Assembly: GCA_037013495.1 (NCBI GenBank)
Contig: CM072807.1
Location: 12,651,001-12,715,000 of the forward strand
Source of the DNA: Hippophae tibetana
Lineage: Eukaryota > Streptophyta > Magnoliopsida > Rosales > Elaeagnaceae
Length of the DNA stretch: 64,000 bases
Direction: 5' to 3'
The translations under genes were made by a program, and so were the position numbers. Below the pieces are notes generated by a model. The model was not told the DNA's origin, did not search any database, and worked only from the letters and a program-made list of their open reading frames with translations. Positions 1 through 10,903 of this stretch are shown here, piece after piece. Every line of letters begins with the position of its first letter. Within the stretch, counting starts at the first letter, position 1.

Positions 1-1560
1 AATGGAGAGAAAGCCTAAATGTGGACTTATGAAGTTTGATTCTATTTGAGTCTATATTCTATTTGATTGGTTCACATAAACAATTCCATATTGAGTAAAC
101 AAGTTTAGCATATCATATATAGAGTATGTCATCAAAAATTTGGTCATACCCTTACATGAATGCATCATATACTGATGGAAATATGGATATTTATGTTGAT
201 TGTATGGGCTATTTTAAGGACCCTATAGTTCTTTGAACATGCTTAGTTTGCTTCCCTCTTTCTATAGTACTTGTTTTCTACTGTGTGTAGATGCTTATAT
301 TTTGGGGGAGTTTTGAGAATATAATGCATAACTTGATTATTGTCTCACATGCATATATTTAAGGGGAGAGATGTGTCAATTGTACGTTATCAGTGAAAGT
401 GCTGTGATTGTTTTACTTTCCGTTGCTTGTCCTATTTATGAGTAATTTTTGTTGTCTTGTTCATGTGGTGCTTCTTTCTCTTTGACATCACTTTATATGA
501 ACCATGCATAAATAAGATTGTTAATATGACATGTTGCATGCATTGTATGCAATCTTTTGTGTCACATGTCTACCTATGTGTTTACCTACTGCCTTATTGT
601 AGTGAATTATTGCATGCTTTTACCTTGATATTGTCTTGGTGTTATTTTGTGTATTTTTTGTATGATTACATGTCTTATGTCTTATTGTGTTTGCTCTAAT
701 CTTATCTGTAGTGTTGAATGTATGTTATAGTTACTACATCTTTGTGTGTCTTCTCTCTCTCTGTTAGAGGTGTTTCATAGACTTTCAGTGTCAAAAAGGG
801 GGATGATTTTATGTGCATAAATAAGTATTTTTACCATGTTATGTGTTGCATGGGTGGTGATTGTAGGATTACACTACATCTATATGACTAATTTGAAAGC
901 ATTTAGGGAGAGTGTTGCATGAAGTCATGAGGAGTTGTGTACTTTTCTTGAGTTGGTTACCTATCATTGTTTACTATGTATAAGTAATAGAAAGTATGTT
1001 GTTAGACTAAAAGTTATTTATGCATGATACATTCACGGGATATGTGTTTGTTTTATGTGTGCAAGTTATAGGTGTAAAGTGAAGTCTTTGTGTTTCAAGT
1101 GTGTTGGGGGTAGTGGTATTGTGTTCGTCATGCTTCAGAGTAATAGAGGTTTGGATGAGTTGATACATAAGGATGGATTGAGCACATAAGATGGATGCAC
1201 TTGGTTAAAGGTGTCTTTCAAGTTTGGGTTTGTGTTGATGTTTTCTTCATAGGATCAAACATCCTTAGGTCATCTTTATGATCATCTCATGAAAGATATG
1301 AGTATGTATTTACTTTTTCATTATTTTCACACAAAAATCCAAAATGGGAGAATGTAAATCCTGTTGTATTTTGTATCTATGTGTTGGTTTTCCTTGTAAA
1401 AACACAGTATCTATTTAGTTTACTTAGTGCATTTTTCTTCATCTATGGTTGGTTACTATAGATCAGTAATACATACACGTACATAGTTAGGATTACTTTG
1501 TATGTGAGCATGTTTACACACATCACAAGGGTTAGTTGTCGTAGTGGGCACACTCGCTTG
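1..1560. other. Unassigned AT-rich spacer with a possible LTR boundary
   Basis: No reading frame here looks like a known protein; the longest (457-699, plus) is a low-complexity hydrophobic ORF. A purine-rich tract followed by TG (AAAATGGGAGAATGTAAATC, 1341-1360) resembles a polypurine tract next to the start of an LTR on the plus strand, so this stretch could be the 3' end of an old LTR element. I found no second LTR copy or primer-binding site to confirm it. Confidence 0.25.
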
Positions 1561-2500
1561 CCGACGTTATTGCTGGTGTTTTTGGTTCATTTCATATGTA
1601 AGTATTTGTAGATTTTACTTGATATTTATGGAAATGAAAAAATATCTTCGTTAACACCTTGTCAATAAGCCTACCACCACCCTTACCACCGTGTTTGGCA
1701 AGGTGGCTAGAGATATTGCTAGTAAGCTCGATGATCGAGACTTTATAAATACCTTCTCTCAACTCTTTACCCCTTGACTCTTGTACGAAAACTCTACCAA
1801 AATTCATATTAAGAATTATATATCCTTCTTAAATAATTTTAGATAGCTTACATTTGAGTATGGGTTGTTTATTAAGATTAGTTATCAAATCATCATCTGT
1901 ATGGGTACGTAGTTTGATTATGTGTCTCCCGTATATGATTTGATATTCATAGTGGACAATGAGTCCCTCGAAGTTGTTAGTGTTATACTTCTTGTTACTG
2001 ATCTAGGTTTATCAATCACACTGCATTTGGTGGTAATGGTTATAGAGGAAAGCCAGATTCGAGTGTTGAACCAAGTAGTTACGAAAGTAGCAAGTAAGAG
2101 CAATAGTAGGTAGTTCAAACAGAAGTATTGACTAACATAGGTAATAACAATTTTATTGTCTATCAAAGTAGTAACTATTTTATTGTTTGGTGAATTATTT
2201 GATACTGAGTGGTTGCTTAAGGATGTTACTATATAGATACGGTTTATATGTGGATTTATCTCGTTATATCGCTTATTATACATTATCTGTTATTGATCTA
2301 GTATAATATGAGTTTTATGTGTGTATATTTTTACACACTAAAACATAAACTTTGATTAGAAAAAATTTATTGTTTACTTTTCAATTTTGATATATAATAT
2401 CTACTGCTATAAGTTGTCTGCTTTTTCTGATATCATATTATTTATGCTTCTGCTGTGTTAATTATATAATTGTTTATTGTTTTGTATCTTGCAATTTAGG
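1561..2500. other. Unassigned spacer
   Basis: Short ORFs exist on both strands (1592-1807 minus, 1918-2283 minus, 1922-2113 plus), but they overlap each other and show no motif I recognise. The stretch abuts the truncated 3' side of copia A. It may hold a replacement of that element's RNase H and 3' LTR, but nothing identifies it. Confidence 0.3.
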
Positions 2501-2509
2501 GCCAAGTCC

Positions 2510-3240
2510 TTCAGGAATCTATATCTTCTTACCTTGTTTATGTGTCGAGTGGTGGACTCTTTCATTAGAGGCACCAATGAAGTCTCGAATATATTTCTAT
2601 TAAGACAGATAAATACAATCATGAAAGTAGCTATCCTTCATGCCTAGGAAGTATTTTAACACTCCTAAGTCTTTCAAAGCAAAGTTGGTGTTTAGATTAA
2701 CAATTAATTCATCAATCATTTTTGGAATTGAACCAATCAATAGTACGTTATCAACATATACCAAGATGACCAAAAAATAACTAGGCATATGCATAGTTTT
2801 TTTATAACAAACCCATGGGTTTGTTTCAGCCTATATAATGCCTTTTTTTAAGTCGACACATACACCCAAAACCATCTTTAAAAGTAGGGGTTGGGTCATG
2901 TACACATTTTCAATTAAATCTCCATTAAAAAGGGCATTTTTCACATCAATTTTCCTAATTTTCCATCGTCTGAATAGAGCCAATGTGACAACGACCATTA
3001 TTACAGTGATTTTCATCACAAGGCTAAATTTTTCTTTGAAATTCACTCCAAACCATTGTAAGAAGTCTCTCACTATCAATCTTGCCTTATATTTATCTAA
3101 GGCACCATCAACTAGCAACTTTACCTTGAATAGCCACTTCCAAGTAATATGATGTACTCCAGTTGGCAATACTACTAACTCCCAAGTATCATTTGCAATG
3201 AGAGCATCAAGCTCCTTTTGTATAGCATGTCTCCACTAAA
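2510..3240 (-). pseudogene. Copia A reverse transcriptase remnant
   Basis: The minus strand encodes a recognisable copia RT in two main pieces. Piece 2831-3169 holds the early RT region (WKWLFKVKL, YKARLIVRDF, IDVKNALFNGDL), preceded at 3170-3240 by the usual entry motif (ANDTWELV) in the same neighbourhood. Piece 2600-2794 holds the catalytic box and a KDLGVLKYFLGM stretch. The box reads YVDN (near 2745-2756) where the family has YVDD, so a catalytic aspartate has become asparagine. A stop separates the pieces, and similarity fades left of about 2510. It cannot encode an active polymerase. Confidence 0.85.
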
Positions 3241-4745
3241 GTATCATGTTCATAAGTTCTGAAAGTATACACTTTGGAGATGTGATAGATACAAGTGCCT
3301 TAGTTTAAACCCACTAAGTTTGGAATGTGTAATCATGGTATGTGTATTAGATGATAGCGTAAAGACATTATGAATACCAAGTAATTGAAAAAAACATTTA
3401 GATGGGGATGGAGGTACATGGATATCTACTACAGGAAATGGTGAGTATAACATTAAATCATTTTCTGGAGCTAGTGATGAGGAATCACACAAGGTTAAGG
3501 GCATTAATAAGTAAACATGTTTTGATTGAGAGCCATTTAAGTCATGAGAAGAGCTAGGTATACATATAGGAGTACATGAACTAGCTTGACTAGGTATATC
3601 GCTAGCATTCAATTCAGGCAGTATCACAAAATGAGACAAAGTTGTAGGCATACCTCTTTCGTTGTATTAGACATTGACTGTATAGGCACAGTTGTAGGCA
3701 CACCTTTGTCGTGTAATTCAAGCTAGGAAATATCAAATGACAACTCACCAATATATGGAAAATTAGTAGGCACAAGTAATATACCAAGCAACATGATCAA
3801 GCTAGGGGTTGGAATAACACTATAGACAAAGTTTCGCTCTTCTTTGAAAAGGAAAAACTTGCCTTATTAAACATAATATGTCTAGTTTTCATGACCTTCC
3901 CAATATTCCTATCTAAGCACATGAATCCTTTCTAGTTTCTACTATAGCCAACAAACACACAAGAAGTGGCCCTTGGCTCCAACTTATGACAATTGTATGC
4001 TCGCACACATGAAAAAAATTCACAACCAAAAACTTTGAGCTATGAGTAATCATGAGGTGCAAAAATAAACATTTCATAAGGAGAAAATCTTGAAAGGATT
4101 TAGGTTGGTAGTTTATTCAACAAATAGGTTACTACCTTCATAGAAAATGGTTAGCAATCAAGAGGCATATGTGTAGCTAAGAGTAAATTCAGTCCTCATT
4201 CCACAGTCTTCCCATGCCTACATTCCATCAAACATTTTTTCTCAAAGGTGCAGGGGTATGTCAATCTATGCAAAACACCTTCTTTCTAGAATGTAGTTAT
4301 AAATGGCTTGAGCTTAGTTAGTTTGATCCTTGGATTGAAGACAATAAACCCAAGTAAATAGAGAGTGATCATTAATAATAGACAAGAAATATCTATCAAT
4401 ATCGGTAACATGCTTAGAAGTAGTCCACAAATCTAGATATAATAATTGAAATATTTTGTCCACTCTCGTATGAGAAGTTACAAAGGGTAGCTTATGTGAT
4501 TTTACTAATTGATAGTTAGGACATATTTTGTCTATTATACTAGCAATACTAGAGAAAGGAATCATAGGGTCACAATTATGGAGAGCACTTTTAATAGTAG
4601 CATAAGAAAGATGACTGAACCTCCCATACCAAGTATCCATAGAGACATGATAGCCAACAGGTGCACACTCTCTAAGGACACCAGAAGGTACAAAATTGTC
4701 AACTTTGTACAAGTGATGAGAACTAGTTCCTTGGAGCTTCACTGC
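3241..4745 (-). pseudogene. Copia A integrase and linker remnant
   Basis: The best-preserved part is 4314-4742. It begins with a GAG-pre-integrase-like segment (WYGRFSHLSYATIKSAL), followed by the H-C-C type finger remnant (CPNYQLVKSHKLPF) and the start of the integrase core (LYLDLWTTSK, LSIINDHSLFTWVY), all in the order typical of copia. The remaining core (about 3880-4310) and the variable linker to RT (about 3250-3880, including an uninterrupted 133-codon frame at 3250-3651) are broken by stops. Only part of the DDE catalytic set can be followed. It is a non-functional relic. Confidence 0.75.
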
Positions 4746-4859
4746 TTGGGTGTCATATCCTTAACATATAAACCAATTGAATCAAATTCAAAAGAGATAT
4801 CATCATCAACACAGTTTATTGACTAAAATAAGATTAATAGTAATAGTAGGTGTATACAA

Positions 4860-5110
4860 TACATCATCTAAGGAAAGTGTATAACCATTGGAAGTAGAAA
4901 AACTAGTAGTACCAATATTAGATTTGGAAATATTCTCACCATTGCCAATAAGGACTCTTTCAAAACTAAGGAAGGGAGAGGCTTGAGTTTGATGATAAAC
5001 ATCAAAGGTGATGTAGTGACTAGTATCAGTGTTTAGAATCCAAGATCCATTAGACTATGATTGGACTTCTTGTGAAGTATAAGCCATTATTGGAGAGGGA
5101 GACTTAAATA
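4860..5110 (-). pseudogene. Copia A aspartic protease remnant with altered active site
   Basis: The minus strand reads WILNTDTSHYITFD around 5010-5050. Copia proteases have a W-I-(L/I)-D-(T/S)-G-A-S motif here. The catalytic triplet D-T/S-G has become N-T-D (codons at 5025-5033), so the aspartate is lost. Both differences are G-to-A type changes on the coding strand, as expected from decay of methylated cytosines on the other strand. The surrounding frame has further stops. Confidence 0.7.
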
Positions 5111-5139
5111 GAGCTCCTTTTCCCAATAAAAAATCTTAT

Positions 5140-6103
5140 AAAAAGATCTAAGATTGGGTCATATGGCCAACCTTTTAACATACACGACACACTGATTTTT
5201 CATTAATATCTTCTTAAACTGTGGCTTATTAGATTGTTCGTTAAATACACTCGATAAATTTTTCTGTTGATTTTGGATGCTCAATTGCATAAATTTATTA
5301 AGGTTCCATCGATGCTTTTGTTATGATAATTATGAATTGCTTTCTGCCTTGAATCTTGTGTTCCTTTCATGATTCTTGCTATTGGCTTGACACATTTGTT
5401 CATACTCATTATCATTTTGTTTTGTCAAAACTTTCCATGTAGTTTTTGACGATGTTGATAAAAGGTCTTACATCTTTCATTTTAATACTCTTCACACTTG
5501 AATTGTACCTCGGTCCTAGGCCTCCAAGAACATATAGCAATAGTTTTTTTCCTTTATTGATTCACTCACAACAATCAAGTAAATAGCAATGGTTTTGGCT
5601 TTCAAGAAATACTAAGATATACTTAAACTACCATTGCACAAGCCTTACAACTAGTCACGTAGTTCCATGACTCATGATTTAACATTAACCAAGTAGGATT
5701 CTACAAGAGCCTCATATCTTGTCAAACCACTACTTAAGTAGCTAAGCATGCAAGGTGAAACTGAACTATAAACCCATCCTTTGATAATGGAGTTACATTT
5801 GTTCCAATTTAAGAGTATTGAATTTGGGAATGTGGAATTTGGACATGTCAAAAAACCATCCAAGATTCCTTCCAAGCTATATGCAATCGTATATTTCATA
5901 ATCTGATCTTTTCAAATCATATGATTATTATCATCTAATTTTAATGAGAGATTCACACTTGTAAGTGGAGAAGAAGACAAACCTCGAGCAAGCATATCAA
6001 TAACACTTGAAATAGGAAAAGATGAATTAAAATTCAAATTAAGAGGCACAAAACCTAGTGGTTCGGTTGGCAACACATACACCCCAGAAAGATAAGCATG
6101 CAA
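5140..6103 (-). pseudogene. Copia A gag remnant
   Basis: Frames at 5912-6103 and 5672-5899 on the minus strand have gag-like features. The first has a serine-rich N-terminal segment; the second has a WNKCNSIIKGWVYSSV stretch that resembles the UBN2/copia gag core. A degraded CCHC knuckle follows near 5165-5200 (CRVC, stop, KVGHMTQS, stop), with both a spacer residue and the final cysteine replaced by stops. Gag would coat the packaged RNA in cytoplasmic particles. This copy cannot be made as one protein. Confidence 0.65.
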
Positions 6104-6160
6104 CTGAGAGTGGTGTGATCGTTAACAACCTCTTTGTATGGAGAAACAACTCTAATACCA

Positions 6161-6413
6161 TTCAAGAACCAAATGTTCATCAAACCAAGAACAAGATGAA
6201 ACTAATAGAGGTTGAAGAAAATAGCTATATATTACAAAAAATGGAAAGGAAAATTACAAAACAAGATCAATACACTACAGCCTTTATATAGTAAGTATAA
6301 CAGCTGCTCACCATCACACGTGCACTTACCAATTCCTAACAAACTGATAACTAAAACAAGGAGTACTAAGTTACATAGTACATCGAGCTTGCCATGGGTC
6401 ATTAGTGCTAACA
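6161..6413 (-). repeat. Copia A 5' LTR with degraded primer site
   Basis: On the plus strand the block ends CATTAGTGCTAACA at 6413, so in element orientation it starts TGTTAGCACTAATG, a typical LTR start. Its other end lies at 6161 beside ACTCTAATACCA (6149-6160), a worn version of the complement of the Met-tRNA primer site (TGGTATCAGAGC). The length is about 253 bp. No partner LTR was found on the left side, so the boundary rests on the primer site alone. Confidence 0.5.
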
Positions 6414-9400
6414 ATAAGTAAAATAAAATAAATTATTATTTAGTATGTTTGATCCTAATATCATGTTGTATAATAATATAATAAATAATATATTGCAATT
6501 TTATATTGTGTTAAATAATATATCATATTGTATTTATATTGTATGAGAAAATTATTTATTTATTTTTTATTACCTATTTAATAAAAAAAAGATAAAGATA
6601 AATATGAAAAAAATACAAAATAAAAAAGTGACAAAACAAAATATGTGCAGCTATAATTGAAAAACAGATAAGCCGCTTTTTATATATTGTGCTGGGTTGG
6701 ATGAGTAAAATTGTTGGATGATTAAAATAAAATAAAATATTATTTAACGAGTTTGCTTATATTATCATGCTGTATATTAATATAATAAATATCATATTTT
6801 AGTTTTATATTGTGTCAAATAATATAAATAATATTATATTTATATTGTGTTATTGTATTGCGTCAAAAATTATATTATTTACTTGTATTATATATTTGAG
6901 AACATGAAAAATGAAAAAAAAAAAAGTAAAAAAAAAAGGTGCAAAAGAAAAGATGTGAAGCTATTATTGAAATGGTGAGGATAGTAGAAGTTATGCCAGC
7001 GAAAATTTTAATTATTTTATTTTTATAATAAATATTTAAGTAAGATTTTATAAAAATAAAATATTTTAATCTTTTTTAAACATTAAAATTAAGTATATTA
7101 ATAAAAATTCTACCTTAATAATAAAGTGAATTTAATAAAGTAAAATTATCTTTTTAAAGTTTAATAATATAATATTTTTTTATAAGTTTTATAATTTATT
7201 GATTTTTTATTTTTTAGATACTTTTTGTATTGTATTTTCTAAAAAACATCTTATTTAAACAAAAATTATATACTTTATAATATCAAAAATAAGAATTATA
7301 CGGGTCAAAAAATTATAAAGTTAATAGAATTGGAAGCACATGAATGGACACTCTCCATGTCAGAATCGTAGAAGACCACATTGATGACGTAACAACTATA
7401 GCTATTGTCCTAACTCCAACCAACACAACCGAGATGTACCATTTAATTTGTGATGATTGTCTACGAAGATAGTAGAAATGATAGAATTTATTCATAAGCG
7501 CAGTTTTAACATCATTAATCTTATAATTTTTTAACCTATATAACATATAATTTTTATATTAAATTTTTTAGAGTTTCAATCAAAACATAATACTTATAAA
7601 AAATACGATATAAATAAATATTTAAAAAATACATAAAAATTCATCAAATATAAAATTTTATGTTGTTTGAAATCAGTTATAAATTGTTAAAATAACCTTA
7701 TTAAATTGATTTTATTATTATGTCAAAAACATTTATTAATAAATAATATTTTTTTTATTTAAAAAATCACTAAATTGTTTTATTTTTACAAAGATAACAA
7801 TTTAAGTATAATTTGTAAAGGTAAATTAATTAGAATACGTTAATAAGGTAAATAAAATAACTCTTAAAATACTTAAAATCACATTAAAAAGCAGATAAGG
7901 CCGGTTGAATGAGTAAAAGTAAAATGAAATATTATTTAGTTGGTTTGTTTCTATCATCGTGTTATATATATATGGCCTCTATCTTGCTTTTTGTTCGTTC
8001 CCCTAGCTATTTTTTTTTCTTTTTTTGCTTTTCGGTGCTTTTTAAATATATATATATTATTTATATATGTAAATAAAATATTAAAATATTTTTAAAATAA
8101 ATATATTTTTTATTTATACACACAAATAAATAAAAATATATCCTTAAAATAAATACATTTTTAATGATTATAAATAAAAAATAAAAATAACTAATGAATA
8201 ATACATTAGTTACTCTATATTGTTTTACTACTTCTTTTACTCAGATAAATATCAAAATCTTCTTATAATAAATGATTTTTTTTATTTTTATATATAAATA
8301 ATTACTAAAATAACCATAAAATAAATAAACTTTTATAAATAATTATTTTTTTAATTTTATTATCCACCATTTTGATTATTTTTTTACTTTTTATCTATAT
8401 TTTTAATCTTTATCTTTATATATAAAAAATCTCTCAAATTTAGTTTGTTCTCCATTTTTTTTCTTTCTCTTTTTGCTATTTTTTTAAATAAATATATTTA
8501 TTTATTTATATACACAAATAAATACTAAAATATATAAAATAAATAAACTTTTTATTACAAACAAATAAATACCAAAATGTATCTAAAATAAATAAATATT
8601 TTATTTATACACATAAATAAATATTAAAATATTCTTAAAATGAATACACTTTTTATAATTATAAATAAAAAACAAAAATATTTAAAAAATAGTATATTGG
8701 TTATTCTTCCACTCTATTTTTTCACTATTTTTTACACACAATAAGTACCAAAATATTTTTAAAATAAATATATTTTTTATTTATATACACAAATAAATAC
8801 TAAAATGTCCCTATAAATAATTATTTTTTTAGTTTTATTGTGTGTCGTCTTGATTATTTTTTATTTTTTAAAACTTTTTATCTATTTTTTATACACAAAT
8901 AAATATTAAAATAAACTTATAACTCATTTTAATTAAAAAAAATACACTTATATTTAATTCATTTTTTATTTTTTGTTATTTTCTATTCATTAGTTATTCT
9001 TTACATTTTTTCTTGTATATTACTAAGTACCAAAATACACCTATATACTTACTAAATTTGAAAATTAATGTTTAATTTTAAAATAAGAATTGCAAAACAT
9101 TATCAATTATTAGTAGATAATTAACACTACTAAATATACTTGTAAAATTTAAATAAAATAACATTATTTATATTTTTTAAAGTAATATCAGTGTTTTAAA
9201 TAAGTATTAACACAAAATATGATATAAAAAATATATTATTTAATAAATTATTTATAAATAACATATTAATTTAGATAAAATTTTCAAATTAAGTAATTTT
9301 ATTAATGCAAAGATATTTTATGTACTGTCCGATGTATCCGAAACCAGTTAATATAATAAATGTTATATTGTAGTTTTATATTATGTTGTTGTACCAAAAA

Positions 9401-9580
9401 TTATACTATTTAATTATATGAAAAAATTAGAAATAAAAAATGCAATCAAATCTACAACATTTATTCTAAGTTCCGTCATATATAGAACCCCCTCAAACGG
9501 GCTCAGAGCCTCCTACTCTCGGAGACATTGCCCTTGTGCATGGAAGATTTTGTGAAACATATGTCATATGATTGAACATA
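6414..9580. repeat. Very AT-rich block of diverged direct repeats
   Basis: There is no gene. A unit seen at about 6415-6600 recurs at about 6715-6910, and again as two halves near 7900-7970 and 9345-9420. Shared cues are AAATATTATTTA, then a TCAT-TGT stretch, then TTAATATAATAAAT and TTTTATATTGTG. The homology is old and riddled with small changes. The interval 6950-7880 is plain AT-rich sequence. The third copy is split by a block described separately. Confidence 0.45.
7970..9345. mobile_element. Probable insertion splitting an AT-rich repeat copy
   Basis: The repeat copy that breaks off near 7970 resumes near 9345, so about 1.37 kb looks inserted. Inside the block, a segment near 8209-8400 recurs near 8699-8890 and partly near 8990-9040, about 485 bp and 290 bp apart, with shared cues such as a TTGATTATTTTTT run and CCAAAATA. 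No coding capacity, clear terminal inverted repeats or target duplication were seen. The class is unknown; a non-autonomous element such as a Helitron derivative is possible but unproven. Confidence 0.3.
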
Positions 9581-9599
9581 AGAAAATGGAGAAAAAAAA

Positions 9600-9810
9600 A
9601 TTGACCTATATCAAATATTTTTATGTAAAGGATAGAGAAGTGTATCAGTCTATTTATTATTAAAAATATCAGTTCATTTGCTATTTTTAAGTTTCATATA
9701 TAAGTAAAAAAAAGTCACAAAATTAACCATGTGACTTGCTAATGACCATTTTATAAGGGACAAAATGATCTAAATTCCACCTGCTACAAAAAACAACATA
9801 CCTAACTCCA
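9600..9810 (+). repeat. Left arm of a long inverted repeat around copia B
   Basis: Reading this arm on the minus strand gives CAAGTCACATGG, then TTAATTTTGTGA, then AAAAATAGCAAATGAA, then AATAAATAGAC. The same words occur in the same order on the plus strand at about 15005-15165 (CAAGTCATATGA, TTGATTTTGTGA, AAGAATAGCAAATGAA, AACAAATAGAC). Inward extension is also shared (CTACAAAAAACAAC and CCTAAC here; TGCAAAAAGATCC and CCTAAC on the other arm's minus strand). Arm identity is moderate, with several indels. This suggests the long terminal inverted repeats of a Mutator-like non-autonomous element. Confidence 0.45.
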
Positions 9811-10256
9811 ATTACTGCAGAAAATCTAACAACACTTGTTGCCAAAAGAGACCTCCACAGCGCCAATCACTTCTTACTCGAGACATGTTCTTCCCGAAAT
9901 CAACGACCTAGGCCCACGACAGTACTCACCGACACCGACACCGACATCTCCCTTGTCAAGAACCTCAAAACCCCGTCAGATTCGCATTATTTTTTATTTT
10001 TGACAACACCTCTAATTGCCTGTCATCTATATTAGAAATAATTAACGAATAAATAATTTAAAAATAAAATTATAAATATATAAATATAAGATTTAAATAA
10101 TATAAATTAAATAAAAATAAATATTGAGATTTGTATATCACACATTGTTGTTAGGATAAATTTTTATTGAAAACTACAAAAATTTATTTATTATGTTACA
10201 ACGATTAAATAATAATAAATTTATACTATAAATTATTATTATACAGATTCTATCGA

Positions 10257-10564
10257 AAGAACTACTTTTTTTTTCTTTTTCTCTTCCTTCTTTTACCTGT
10301 TTTCCTTTCTTTTTCCTTTTTGTTTTTTCCCTTAGTTTTCTTATGTTTTCCTTCGCAACTTTCTTTTCCTTTAATAAAAGAGTTATATAGAAACGTAAGA
10401 TAATACAAATAAATACATAAATGGAAAATATGCAAAGAAAATGCAGATAAACAAAAAATTAAAAACTTAAGCAGAGAAATGGAAGCTTAGAATTTGACGA
10501 AGAGAAACGGAAAATTGAAAAAAAAGAAACTAAAAATTGAAAATTTTATTCAAGTTCTCTAACA
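10257..10564 (-). repeat. Copia B 3' LTR
   Basis: The right part (about 10440-10564) matches 14700-14831: shared cues are AAACAAAAAATTAAAAA, TTAAGCAGAGAAA and TTATTCAAGTT, with CTAACA at the end. The LTR is followed on the plus strand by TTCCCCCGCATGAATA (10565-10580), the complement of a G-rich polypurine tract, exactly where an element on the minus strand needs it. The outer (left) boundary at 10257 is inferred only from a candidate target duplication and does not show the usual terminal CA, so it is uncertain. Confidence 0.6.
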
Positions 10565-10903
10565 TTCCCCCGCATGAATAAAAATTGACATAGATTTTAA
10601 ATCAAATTTTTGACATGTAAATAGAGTTAAATAGATTGAAACCTGTATAAGATAGGTAAGTGTTACCCTTTGAACCTTCCTTTGTGAAAATATATTTACC
10701 TTTTGTGAAAATATATTTACCTTACTGACTGACTAATAGACGTGATTTCCTTGAACTCTTCTATCATTTATGTAAGTGATGACATACTTCATTCAAGAAT
10801 CTTACATGACATAATTCATTCACATTGTTATGTTCATTTTGATCATGAATATATGTCTAGTTCTATGAGAATCTCTAAAGAATTGAGTCATATACAATTC
10901 TCT
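10565..10903 (-). other. Copia B polypurine tract and 3' untranslated region
   Basis: This is a single-copy stretch between the 3' LTR and the tandem array. It starts with the polypurine-tract complement (10565-10575). It contains a short exact duplication of about 23 bp (CTTTTGTGAAAATATATTTAC-like, near 10679-10722). A 76-codon plus-strand frame at 10742-10972 overlaps the array start and has no recognisable motif, so I do not call it a gene. Confidence 0.5.

Larger units (their letters stand above)
2500..6413 (-). mobile_element. Copia A: decayed Ty1/copia retrotransposon
   Basis: Reading the minus strand from right to left gives a 5' LTR (6161-6413), a worn Met-tRNA-type primer site, then gag, protease, integrase and reverse transcriptase. 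This is the Ty1/copia order (integrase before RT). The RNase H and 3' LTR that should follow RT are not found left of about 2500, so the element is truncated. Every domain carries stops or frameshifts and two catalytic motifs are altered. The structure is clear but the left boundary is approximate. Confidence 0.85.
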
